Positions 38,688-48,383 of a stretch of 64,000 bases of DNA are shown in pieces (position 1 is the stretch's first letter; the number at the start of each line of letters is the position of its first letter). The stretch is from contig CAKZSO010000013.1 in NCBI GenBank assembly GCA_937921255.1, positions 45,495-109,494 of the forward strand, given 5' to 3'. The translations under genes were made by a program, and so were the position numbers. Under the pieces are notes generated by a model. That model made no database searches. It had not been told where the DNA came from and saw nothing but the letters and a program-made list of their open reading frames with translations. The stretch comes from Candidatus Bipolaricaulota bacterium (GTDB lineage: Bacteria > Bipolaricaulota > Bipolaricaulia > Bipolaricaulales > Bipolaricaulaceae).

Positions 38688-39281
38688 CTACGCCTTCCCT
38701 ACGGAGCCCTTGAGCATCAGCCGGACCACGGGCCGGTCCGGCCTCCGCCGCACCACCTCCACAAACCCCGCTTTGGCGTACATCGTCATCGCCCCGGTCC
38801 ACAGCGACGTGTCTCTGCTGCGGACCCTCTTGTCTACGGGGTACGCCTCCAGCGCCACCACGTCCCGCCCACGGGCGAACGCGATCGCGCCCTGGAGGAG
38901 CCCCGTCGCGACCCCTTGGCCCCGGTAGGCCGGGGGGACGACGAAGCACACGATCGACCACACCGGGAGCTCGTCCACGGGCTTCGCCACCGGGGACCGC
39001 CGCAGCCGCGGGAACGCCTCGCGGGGCCCGAGCGACACCCACCCCACCGGCACTCCGTCGCGGTATCCGATCAACCCCGGCGGCGGGTCGCCCGCGGCGA
39101 GGGCCGCGAGCTGCCTCCGGCGGTGCTCGGCCACGGTGAGACCGTTGGGAACGGCCACATGCCCGCTCTCGCGGTAGTACATGCACCAGCAGCTGCGGGC
39201 CATCGCGCAGCCCCGGGCCAAAAACAGCGCCTCCAGGTCCGGCCACCGCTCCGACGTCAACGGATAGACGATGAGGCTCAT
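38688..39281 (-). CDS. GNAT-family N-acetyltransferase
   Basis: CWCMYYRE, GWVSLGPREAFPRLRRS, CFVVPPAYRGQGVATGLLQGAIAFAR. Confidence 0.85.
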   Translation of the reverse strand: MSLIVYPLTSERWPDLEALFLARGCAMARSCWCMYYRESGHVAVPNGLTVAEHRRRQLAALAAGDPPPGLIGYRDGVPVGWVSLGPREAFPRLRRSPVAKPVDELPVWSIVCFVVPPAYRGQGVATGLLQGAIAFARGRDVVALEAYPVDKRVRSRDTSLWTGAMTMYAKAGFVEVVRRRPDRPVVRLMLKGSVGKA

Positions 39282-39438
39282 CACCGAACTATAGCGCCCG
39301 TGGGCATGTTGTGGCGGCACAAGGCGGCTCACCTAGGGTGACGGTGCCCCCGGTCGGGCCCACCCGGGGTCCCAGGGCGTTGCCCATCTTTCATCCAACC
39401 GCGGGAACAGGGGCCCCCCGTGGCCCTCGGGAAGAGAA

Positions 39439-39460
39439 GGCCGGGCCCGGAGGCCCGGCC
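39439..39460 (-). terminator. intrinsic terminator-like hairpin after subtilase gene
   Basis: 9-bp perfect stem GGCCGGGCC/GGCCCGGCC with 4-nt loop, pyrimidine-rich tail on minus strand. Confidence 0.6.
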
Positions 39461-39484
39461 TCCGAAACTTGCTTCCCACTGCGA

Positions 39485-40708
39485 CTACTGGACGGACTTG
39501 TAGGCGTTCACCCTGCCCAACGCGGGGCTGAACCCCGTCGTGGGATCCGCAGTAGAGATCATCTTCTGGGCGATGTCGGCGTTGCTCAGCGTCGGGTAGC
39601 GGGCCTTGATGAGAGCGGCCACCCCGGCCACGTGGGGCGTCGCCATGGACGTCCCGCTCAGCGAGCCGTAGTTCCGCGTCCCGATCCGGTTCGGGTGGTT
39701 GGGGAGGGTGGAGTAAATGCTGACCCCCGGGGCAGCGATGTCCACCCAGGCACCGTAGTTGGAGAAGCTTGCCTTGGCATCGTTCTGGTCCGTGGCTGCA
39801 ACCGCGATGCACTGCTCATAGTACGCCGGGTAGCTCGGGGAGCTTGTGTTGTCGTTCCCCGCCGCTGCAACGAGGACCGCCCCCTTGTTGTAGGCGTAGG
39901 CGACCGCGTCCTGAAGGGTCGTCGAACCGGAGCTTCCCCCCAGGCTCATGCTGATCACGTGGGCACCGTTGTCCGCAGCCCAGATGATGCCACTGGCGAT
40001 CCAGCTGTACTGGCCGCTCCCGTTGTCGCCAAGGACCTTCACGTTCATGAGGCTGGTGTTGAACCCCACGCCAGCAACGCCCTTCCCGTTGTCGGTGATC
40101 GCGGCGGCGATCCCCGCGCAGTGGGTGCCGTGGCCGTAACGGTCATCCACGGTGCGGCTGGTGGTGAAGTTCTTGTTGGCCACGATCTTCGCCATGAGGT
40201 CCTCGTGGTCTTGGTCAATTCCCGTGTCGAGGATCGCGATGCGAATCGTGGACGATCCCTTGGTGAGGTCCCACGCCTGGGGAGCCTGGATCTTGGGGAG
40301 GGCCCACTGATTGACGTACCCTGGGTCGTTGGGGACGTAGTAGGCCACCGCCACGTAGTCCGGCTCGGCGAACTCGACGATACCCTCCCCAAGGTAAGCC
40401 TGCACGAACTCCGGCACCTTGCCAAGAGGAATCCGGACCACCTGAACGTTGATCGCCGGAATGACCTGGACCACCTGTCCGCCCAGCCTGCCGTGAACCC
40501 CTGCCACCGCCTCCGGTGTGGCTCCCGCCTTGAACCGCACCAGAATCTGGTCGGGCGCGAACGTCGCCCCGGGGACACCGGCCGGAGGCCCCGCCGGATT
40601 AAGCGTTCCCCCTGGACCCTCTGGGCCAACCAGATGAGCGCAGCCGGCAAGGAGCGCGCCCAGAGCCACAATGCTTAGAACCGCCCACCCGTTCCACCAC
40701 TTCCGCAT
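39485..40708 (-). CDS. Subtilisin-like S8 serine protease, lipoprotein
   Basis: Lipobox ALLAGC; IAILDTGID, GHGTHCAGI, SLSGTSMATPHVAG catalytic triad motifs. Confidence 0.95.
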   Translation of the reverse strand: MRKWWNGWAVLSIVALGALLAGCAHLVGPEGPGGTLNPAGPPAGVPGATFAPDQILVRFKAGATPEAVAGVHGRLGGQVVQVIPAINVQVVRIPLGKVPEFVQAYLGEGIVEFAEPDYVAVAYYVPNDPGYVNQWALPKIQAPQAWDLTKGSSTIRIAILDTGIDQDHEDLMAKIVANKNFTTSRTVDDRYGHGTHCAGIAAAITDNGKGVAGVGFNTSLMNVKVLGDNGSGQYSWIASGIIWAADNGAHVISMSLGGSSGSTTLQDAVAYAYNKGAVLVAAAGNDNTSSPSYPAYYEQCIAVAATDQNDAKASFSNYGAWVDIAAPGVSIYSTLPNHPNRIGTRNYGSLSGTSMATPHVAGVAALIKARYPTLSNADIAQKMISTADPTTGFSPALGRVNAYKSVQ

Positions 40709-40858
40709 AGACCACCTCCGAAGAGAAGTGGCCCTATCGCAGGCAGCCGGAGGCCAGCGTCAAGAGGGGGAGCAGCGTCATCTGTCAGGTTCTTTGGGCT
40801 CGTCGCCGCAACCGCACCGCTGCTTCAGCCCGCGCAGAAGTCCTTGTTGGGTCGGGGT

Positions 40859-41362
40859 CTACGCCGCCCCATCGACGTCCCAGTGTCGGAGCTCGAAGTC
40901 GAGGAGGGCCTCCCCGTCGAAGGTGAACCAGCCGGCAAACGGTTCGCCCCGGAGCAACCACGGAAACCAGATCCGGTCGTCGGCCCACATCCGATCGAAC
41001 GGTATCTCCTCCAGGGGAGCCCAAAACGGGGTCGCCTCGTCCGATTCCCGGGGCTCGCCGCGGAGGTCGCTGGCCCGGAACACGTAGACGAGGAGCGCCA
41101 GGCCGTCCGTGAACTGGAAGCGGAGCTCCCCTGAGGGCTCGACCCCGAGCGGGATGATCCCGAGCTCCTCCTCAACCTCCCGCACCGCAGCTTCGAGGGG
41201 GGTCTCCCCGTTCTCAACGTGGCCGCCCGGGCCGTTGACCTTCCCCGCCCCCAGGCCCCGCTTCTTGTGAATGAGGAGCACCTTCCCCTCGCGCACGACA
41301 AACAGGAGGGTCGCCCGCCGCCCCGGCTTCCACGTCGTCCAGTCGGTCCCCTGGTGCCTCAT
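40859..41362 (-). CDS. NUDIX hydrolase (8-oxo-dGTPase-like)
   Basis: GPGGHVENGETPLEAAVREVEEELGI Nudix box. Confidence 0.93.
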   Translation of the reverse strand: MRHQGTDWTTWKPGRRATLLFVVREGKVLLIHKKRGLGAGKVNGPGGHVENGETPLEAAVREVEEELGIIPLGVEPSGELRFQFTDGLALLVYVFRASDLRGEPRESDEATPFWAPLEEIPFDRMWADDRIWFPWLLRGEPFAGWFTFDGEALLDFELRHWDVDGAA

Positions 41363-41482
41363 CTTCCCCGACAGTCATTCTACGCGAGCTTCTCCGGAAC
41401 AGAACCCACCGTGTCGCGCCGCTTGCATCGGGAGTGCCTCCGGACGTAGGATGGCGCGTGGTGCAGCCCTAAGGAGGTTGCG

Positions 41483-43075
41483 ATGCGGAAGCCTACGGCC
41501 AAGTCAGTTGTCGGGCAGATTGTCCTGCTCCTCTCCCTCGTCCTCGCCAGCGGGGCAGCGGGTCTCGGGCAGATGGTCGAACTCACTCGGTGGGCGATCC
41601 CCACCGCAAACTCCCTTCCGTACGGGATCGGGATCGGCCCGGACGGTAAGGTCTACTTCGCCGAATACAACGGAAACAAGATCGGGCAACTCGATCCCGT
41701 GGCCAACGAGATCCGCGAGCGGTCCGTCACCGGCGGGCCGTTCGGGCTGATCGTGAGCCCAAGCGGGTCGTTGTTCTACACTCTGTCGCAAGAGAACGCG
41801 GTCGAGACCCTCGTGTTCACCGGGGGCAGCGGCCGCTGGAACCTCCCGACCCCTGGGGCCACCCCCCAGGCCCTCGTCGCCGCGGCGACCGGGCCAGGCC
41901 AGGTGAACCTGTGGCTCACCGAGCGGAACGGGGGAAGGATCGCCCGGTTCGCGCCGAGCCAGATCCTTGTCACGCTTCCCCTCATCATCACCCCCCCGAC
42001 CGCCGTGGCGCCGGCCACGGTCCAGATCCCGGGTGTGGCGACGCCCGTCACGCCCGAACTTCACCTCGGGAACCCGCTCCTCCCGCCGCCAATCGCGCTC
42101 CTGGTACCCTCCTCCTCGCCTCCGTTCACTGAGTGGGAGGGCGTGGGGGGCCCCGCGATTATGAACCGCGTCGCCGTGGCGCCGGATGGGAGGATCTGGT
42201 TCACCCAGGAGGGCGCGCCCCTCGTGTCGCTTGACCCGAACAACAACACCGCCCTCTATCATGGGCTCCCGTCCGGCACGCGCCCGTTGGGGATCATCGT
42301 CGGCCCGAACGGCTGGGTGTGGTTTACCGACACGAGCCGCCCGGCGATCGGGGTGCTCGACCCCACCACCGGCGACGTCCGCCTGTGGCGGATCCCTGGC
42401 GGGAGCCAGCCCTACGACCTCGTCCGCGATGGCGTGGGCAACATCTGGTTCACCGACCGCTCCGCCAACGCCGTCGGGTATCTGAGCCCGCTCCGGAACG
42501 AGATCGTGATGTACTCCTTGGGGCCAAACGTCCACCCCGTCTTCCTCGTCCTCGACGGCGAGGAGCGGGTGTGGTTCACCGCCGAGCGGGGGAACTATGT
42601 CGGCCGGCTCTCGATCCTCCCCGTCCTCGGCCCGCCTCCGGGGGGCACGGGTGTCCTCCAGATCAACTCGAACCCAAGCGGCCTGCACGTCGTGATCGAC
42701 GGCGCCTTCCGCGGGGTCACCCCGCTTGCCGTGACGCTCCCCGCAGGCACCTACAACGTTCAGCTCCTCATGTTCGGGCTGATCCCCGTCTGGGCGAGCA
42801 CCGAGGTCGTGGTCGCCGGTGTCACCCGCACGATCAACGCCCAGGTGGGCTCAGCTCCGCCGAGCGGTGGCCAGGGCACCTTGCAGGTCAACTCCAGCCC
42901 CGCGGGCCTCGCCGTGCACATCGACGGGACGTACCGGGGCGTGACCCCGCTCACGGTCAGCCTGCCGGCGGGGACGCACACCGTGCAGCTCTACTCCGGG
43001 CCGACCCTGCGCTGGCAGGGGGACGTTCAGATCACCGCCGGGACCACCCAGGTCATCCAGATCACGGTGTGGTAA
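41483..43075 (+). CDS. Secreted virginiamycin B lyase-like beta-propeller with two PEGA domains
   Basis: Repeated YGIGIGPDGKVYFAEYNGNKIGQLDP-type blades; C-terminal GVLQINSNPSGLHVVIDGAFRGVTPLAVTLPAGTYNV twice; SD AAGGAGG. Confidence 0.85.
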   Translation: MRKPTAKSVVGQIVLLLSLVLASGAAGLGQMVELTRWAIPTANSLPYGIGIGPDGKVYFAEYNGNKIGQLDPVANEIRERSVTGGPFGLIVSPSGSLFYTLSQENAVETLVFTGGSGRWNLPTPGATPQALVAAATGPGQVNLWLTERNGGRIARFAPSQILVTLPLIITPPTAVAPATVQIPGVATPVTPELHLGNPLLPPPIALLVPSSSPPFTEWEGVGGPAIMNRVAVAPDGRIWFTQEGAPLVSLDPNNNTALYHGLPSGTRPLGIIVGPNGWVWFTDTSRPAIGVLDPTTGDVRLWRIPGGSQPYDLVRDGVGNIWFTDRSANAVGYLSPLRNEIVMYSLGPNVHPVFLVLDGEERVWFTAERGNYVGRLSILPVLGPPPGGTGVLQINSNPSGLHVVIDGAFRGVTPLAVTLPAGTYNVQLLMFGLIPVWASTEVVVAGVTRTINAQVGSAPPSGGQGTLQVNSSPAGLAVHIDGTYRGVTPLTVSLPAGTHTVQLYSGPTLRWQGDVQITAGTTQVIQITVW

Positions 43076-43115
43076 ACCGGCCCTGAGCGGGCGCCAGCCC
43101 GGAGCGTCTTGAAGT

Positions 43116-43149
43116 GGGCTGCCTGCTTCCCGAAGGGAGCAGGCAGCCC
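43116..43149 (+). terminator. intrinsic terminator-like hairpin
   Basis: 12-bp perfect stem GGGCTGCCTGCT/AGCAGGCAGCCC, extended by CCC/GGG, about 40 nt after the PEGA gene. Confidence 0.6.
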
Positions 43150-43219
43150 TGTCTTGGTGCCCCTTCGGAGCCGATCCCCCCAGAGCGCCGCCCCGGGGGA
43201 ACGCGACCACGCTTGAGGT

Positions 43220-43357
43220 GTGAAGACAGCGGTCTCCCTGCCGGATGACCTGTTTGAACGCGCGGATCGGTTCGCGCGGCGGGTGGGTAGGTCGCGGAGC
43301 GAGCTGTTCCAGTACGCTATCTGAGAGTACCTTGCTCGTCGCACCCCATGTCATGCG
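43220..43357 (+). pseudogene. RHH antitoxin-like remnant with internal TGA
   Basis: VKTAVSLPDDLFERADRFARRVGRSRSELFQYAI*EYLARRTPCHA; readable across the stop in the same frame. Confidence 0.7.
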
Positions 43358-43406
43358 GTCGTCATGGGGTCATGCGGTCGTCATGGGGTCATCGTCATGG
43401 GGTCAG
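43350..43406. repeat. short tandem repeat, 19-nt unit
   Basis: GTCATGCGGTCGTCATGGG x2, then GTCATCGTCATGGG and GTCAG. Confidence 0.9.
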
Positions 43407-43510
43407 ACCTTCACTCTTAGGGTCGTGAACCGACTCAGCGTGCCGGAGGAAGACGCGGGGGAGAACCGGGCGGGAGAGAAGACCAAGAATGAAGACCTGA
43501 ACCCAACGGT

Positions 43511-44368
<858 letters not shown>

Positions 44369-44465
44369 TGCTCCTCCTTGGGGCTCATGGTAGCGCGGCC
44401 GCTCGATCGCGGCCAAGCGCTGCGATCGGTGGTCAAGGGCCGGACGCAGGGGTAGGCTTCCGCCC

Positions 44466-45446
44466 ATGCAGGCGTCTTGCGGCGGGATGGAACTCAGACC
44501 GGCTCTGCTCGCGTGGTACCGGAGGAACGCACGGGATCTCCCGTGGCGGGGAACGCGCGATCCGTACGCGATCCTCGTCTCGGAGGTCCTGCTTCAACAG
44601 ACAAGGGTCGAGCAGGCGCGCGGGTACTACGCCCGGTTTCTAGCAGCATTCCCTGATCTGAACGCCCTTGCCCAGGCATCGGAGGAAGACGTGTTGCGGG
44701 TTTGGGCGGGGGCCGGCTACTACCGGCGGGCCCGGAACCTTCACCGGCTGGCCCAGGCGGTGGCCAAGACGGGGCTTCCTGCAGCGCCAGCGGAGTTGGA
44801 GGAACTCCCAGGGATCGGGCCCTACACCGCGGCGGCGGTGGCCTCGATCGCGTTCGGAAAGCCGGTGGCGGCGGTGGACGGGAACGTGCGCCGGGTGCTC
44901 GCCCGCCTGTTCACGGTCGATGTGCCGAGCGCTCGGTGGTTGCAGGAGACGGCGGAGCGGCTGCTCGACCGTGCCGGCCCGGGGGTGTGGAACCAGGCGC
45001 TGATGGAGCTCGGATCGCTCGTCTGCACGCCGAAGCGCCCCGCCTGTGCGACCTGTCCGGTGGCGCGGTTCTGCCAGGGCAAGGGCGCCGCCGAACGCTA
45101 TCCCCTCCCGCGGGCCAGGCGGCGGACGGCAGTGTCGGCCACTGCACTCGTCCTGAAGGGTGCCGGTGGGTATGTCCTGGAGAGGCGCGACGGGAGGGTC
45201 CTGGGCGGGCTGTGGGGGTTCCCGCTCGCGGAGGGCAAGGGCGCGCGGGAGCACCTGCTCTCCCGGTACGGACTGGCAAGCGCCCGGCCGTTGGGCACGG
45301 TCGAGCACGCCTTCACCCACAAGAAGCTGACGATTCGGGTCTACGCCGCGCCGTGGTCTGGCCCTGACGAGGACCCGAACGCACGTCCCCTGTCTGTGCT
45401 CGACGGGAAGATCCTCGCCCTGGCCGAACGAGGCCCTGGACCCTAG
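44466..45446 (+). CDS. mutY: A/G-specific adenine glycosylase
   Basis: NARDLPWRGTRDPYAILVSEVLLQQTRVEQARGYYARFL; CTPKRPACATCPVARFC Fe-S motif. Confidence 0.92.
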   Translation: MQASCGGMELRPALLAWYRRNARDLPWRGTRDPYAILVSEVLLQQTRVEQARGYYARFLAAFPDLNALAQASEEDVLRVWAGAGYYRRARNLHRLAQAVAKTGLPAAPAELEELPGIGPYTAAAVASIAFGKPVAAVDGNVRRVLARLFTVDVPSARWLQETAERLLDRAGPGVWNQALMELGSLVCTPKRPACATCPVARFCQGKGAAERYPLPRARRRTAVSATALVLKGAGGYVLERRDGRVLGGLWGFPLAEGKGAREHLLSRYGLASARPLGTVEHAFTHKKLTIRVYAAPWSGPDEDPNARPLSVLDGKILALAERGPGP

Positions 45447-45502
45447 CACGCTCGTCCTCCCCCCTTCGTGGGGAGGATAGAGGAGCGGGGGCTGGAGATG
45501 TG

Positions 45503-45540
45503 CCCCCTCACCCCGACCCTCTCCCACCGGGGGAGAGAAT
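45503..45540. repeat. intergenic CTCTCCC...GGGAGAG palindromic element
   Basis: CCCCTCACCCCGACCCTCTCCCACCGGGGGAGAGAA; related element at 58837-58859. Confidence 0.5.
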
Positions 45541-45612
45541 GGAGACGGCCCCCCGCGGCGAGTTGCACGGGGGAGAAGTGGGGCTCAGAATCTCCCTTCT
45601 CACGGAGGGATC

Positions 45613-46092
45613 ATGAAGGCCATCGCGGTCATAGGTCACAAGGCCTCCGGCAAGACGACGTTTCTCCGGAAGCTCATCCCGGCGCTCGTCGAGCGCGGCT
45701 ACCGCGTGGGGACGGTCAAGCACGTCGCCCCGGACGTGGAACCGGATCACCCTGGCAAAGACACCCAGCTCCACCGCCAGGCCGGGGCGGAACGGGTGCT
45801 CCTGTACTCCGACCTCCACGGCGCCCTGTTCTGGGATCACGATGGGGTTCCGGTGGCCGAGTACCTGGAACGGCACATGGCCGACCTGGACCTCGTCCTC
45901 CTCGAGGGATTCAAGGGCTCGGACTTCCCGAAGATCGAGGTCTTCCGCGCCGGGGAACCGCTCGCGGGCCGGATCCCGGTCCTCGCCGTGGTCTCCGACC
46001 GGCCGGTGCGGGTTCCAGACGGGGTCGAGGTGTTGCCCGTCGACCCGGAGGCCGTGGCCGACTTCCTCGAAGCGGAGATCCTGAGCCCGTGA
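45613..46092 (+). CDS. mobB: Molybdopterin-guanine dinucleotide biosynthesis protein B
   Basis: AVIGHKASGKTTFLRKLIPALVERGYRVGTVKH; DLVLLEGFKGSDFPKIEVFR. Confidence 0.93.
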   Translation: MKAIAVIGHKASGKTTFLRKLIPALVERGYRVGTVKHVAPDVEPDHPGKDTQLHRQAGAERVLLYSDLHGALFWDHDGVPVAEYLERHMADLDLVLLEGFKGSDFPKIEVFRAGEPLAGRIPVLAVVSDRPVRVPDGVEVLPVDPEAVADFLEAEILSP

Positions 46093-47339
46093 ACTACTTC
46101 GGCCGCGTCGGGGCCTACCCGCGCGATGCGCGGCTGTTCCTCTTGAGCTCGATCCTCACCGGGTTCGTGGGGAGCATCCAGGGGCTCCAGTTCAACCTCT
46201 ACCTGCGGGCGCTGGGCTACGGGCAGGACTTCATGGGGATCCTCGCGTCGATCCCCGCCTTTGTCACGATGGCCCTCGCCCTCCCGTTCGGCCTCGTCGC
46301 CGGCAAGCTCGGGTACCGGCGGGCGATCCTCATCGGGATGATCCTGCAGGCAGGGGGGCTTCTCGCCCTGTGTCTCCTTCCCGACCGACTGCCGCTCGCG
46401 GGGGCGCGGATCCTTGCCGGCGTGGGGGCGACCCTGGCCGGGGTCGTGGGCGCCCCGTTCCTCGCCGCCGCCGTTGGGGACCGAGATCGGGCGCACCTGT
46501 TCGGGTTCCAGGCCGGGGCGAGCATCCTCTCGGGAATGGCCGGGTCCGCACTGGGCGGAGTTCTCCCCGGCCTGTTCGCCCGCGCATTCGACCTTCCTTC
46601 AGAGGGAGTCCTCGCCTACCGCGCCGCACTGCTCTGCACGTTCGCCCTCTACCTCGTGGCGATGGTTCCCATCTCGCGGATCACGGGCTCCGGACGATGG
46701 GAGCGGCCCCAGCTTCGGGACATCCTCGCCCGGTGGTCCCTCGTCCTTCGGCTCGTCACGATTCAGACGACGATTGGCCTGGGGGCCGGTCTCGTGATCC
46801 CGTTCGCGAACATCTTCTTCCGCCTCAAGTTCGGCGCCTCCGACCCGGCGCTTGGGACCCTATTCGCAATCAACGCGCTCCTGATGGGGCTGGGGAGCTT
46901 TGCCGCACCCGCCCTCGCCGCGCGGATCGGCCGCGGGAGGACGGTGGTCCTGTCCCAGGGTCTCTCCCTTCCGTTCCTCCTCCTGTGGGGATTCGGGCCC
47001 ACGCTCGCGTGGGCCGCCACCGGGTACCTCATCCGCACGCCGCTCATGAACCTCGCCGGCCCGGTGTTCTCCCTCCTCGTGATGGAGCTCTTCCCGCCGG
47101 GGATGCGGAGCGGGATGAACGGGATCCTGATGGTATCCTGGAACGCGGGGTGGGCGCTGGGGTCGCTCGCCTCGGGGTATCTCCAGGTAGCACTCGGGTT
47201 CAACTACCTCTTCCCGTTCACCGCAGCCCTGTACTCAGTAGCGGTGTACCTCAACTGGCGGGCGTTCCGGCACCTGGGGGTGGATGCACCACCCCCCGCC
47301 GCGCACGGGGTCGGGGCTACCCACCGCCGGGGGGGATAG
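46089..47339 (+). CDS. MFS transporter
   Basis: 12-TM MFS; FGLVAGKLGYRRAILIGMIL; GTG start overlapping mobB by 4 nt. Confidence 0.85.
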   Translation: MNYFGRVGAYPRDARLFLLSSILTGFVGSIQGLQFNLYLRALGYGQDFMGILASIPAFVTMALALPFGLVAGKLGYRRAILIGMILQAGGLLALCLLPDRLPLAGARILAGVGATLAGVVGAPFLAAAVGDRDRAHLFGFQAGASILSGMAGSALGGVLPGLFARAFDLPSEGVLAYRAALLCTFALYLVAMVPISRITGSGRWERPQLRDILARWSLVLRLVTIQTTIGLGAGLVIPFANIFFRLKFGASDPALGTLFAINALLMGLGSFAAPALAARIGRGRTVVLSQGLSLPFLLLWGFGPTLAWAATGYLIRTPLMNLAGPVFSLLVMELFPPGMRSGMNGILMVSWNAGWALGSLASGYLQVALGFNYLFPFTAALYSVAVYLNWRAFRHLGVDAPPPAAHGVGATHRRGG

Positions 47340-47341
47340 CG

Positions 47342-47638
47342 ATGAGCGCCCTCTACACCCGGGTCTACGACCTCATCCGTCAGATCCCACCGGGAAAGGT
47401 GGCCACGTACGGGGAGGTCGGGGCGTGGGCTGGCTGTGGGGCGCGCACGGTGGGCTACGCGCTGGCCGCGCTGCGGACGGAGCGGGTGGAACCGCCCGTA
47501 CCGTGGCAGCGGGTGATCAATGCGCAAGGGAAGTGCAGCCTAGGGGAAGAGCAGCAGCGCCTTCTCGAAGGGGAGGGCGTGGCGTTCGGCCCCGATGGGC
47601 GGACCGACCTCGCCCGCTTCAGCTGGGACGGTCCGTGA
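47342..47638 (+). CDS. Alkyltransferase-like protein (ATL, MGMT family)
   Basis: RQIPPGKVATYGEVGAWAG; catalytic PCHRV replaced by PWQRV. Confidence 0.9.
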   Translation: MSALYTRVYDLIRQIPPGKVATYGEVGAWAGCGARTVGYALAALRTERVEPPVPWQRVINAQGKCSLGEEQQRLLEGEGVAFGPDGRTDLARFSWDGP

Positions 47639-47650
47639 CCTCGACTCGGG

Positions 47651-48184
47651 CTACGGGACGGCCCATGGGAGGATCGCCAGCGTGACCCACGCGACGAGGA
47701 ACGAAGTCGGGAGGATGACGGTGGTAAGACACGCCAAGTGTCGCGCCAGCCAGCCCAGGCGCGTGACCCCTGGATACCACTCGTCGAAATGAGGTGCAAT
47801 TGTGGGGCTGCGAACCGGCTGGCCCATGAGGAGCCGCAGTCCGCTGCGATGGAACTCCGCTCCAGCGAACTCCCCTTCCAGCTGCCTGAGGAGCCCCTGC
47901 CAGTGGGCGACTTCGCGGGACAAGCGGTGCCGGATCGCAATCCAGTAGGTGCTGATCAGAGCCCCAAATGCCGCCAGCGCCGTGGTCAGGCAGCGCAGCC
48001 CCGGGGTCGCGACGTACCCGTTGTAAGCATCCTCGAGCACGGCGATGCCGAGCACGACACCCAGGATGAGGAGGAGCACGCTGGCGACCAGACATGTCCC
48101 CCCCACATTCCAGTACGTGCGCTCCTTGTTGGCCGCCGTAACGCTCACTGCCTGATACACCGACAACCATTCGTGCAGCTCCAC
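47651..48184 (-). CDS. RipA-family-like membrane protein
   Basis: TM segments flanking KERTYWNVGGT; SREVAHWQGLLRQLEGEFAGAEFHRSG. Confidence 0.5.
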   Translation of the reverse strand: MELHEWLSVYQAVSVTAANKERTYWNVGGTCLVASVLLLILGVVLGIAVLEDAYNGYVATPGLRCLTTALAAFGALISTYWIAIRHRLSREVAHWQGLLRQLEGEFAGAEFHRSGLRLLMGQPVRSPTIAPHFDEWYPGVTRLGWLARHLACLTTVILPTSFLVAWVTLAILPWAVP

Positions 48185-48383
48185 CGCAGCACCCCCTCAC
48201 AGTTGGGCTTGGCCGAACCTTAGGCGGGAGCGACCCCTTCCCCAAAGAATCGGTTCAGCCTTCGACCGGACATTCGTCCCCCCGGCCGGCCGAGGGTCGC
48301 TACCCGAAGCTGAAGTGGCGTTGTTGCCTGATCCCATTGTGTGTTGGCGCGTTCTTATATCTTGCGTTAAACTACGTTTCGCT

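Noticed and set aside
43350-43406. CRISPR array
   Set aside because: Unit is 19 nt, contiguous without spacers, fewer than three full copies; simple tandem repeat only. No cas genes seen.
45468-46088. Long N-terminal extension of the MFS ORF (623 aa)
   Set aside because: Overlaps all of mobB in another frame; the real protein begins at GTG 46089.
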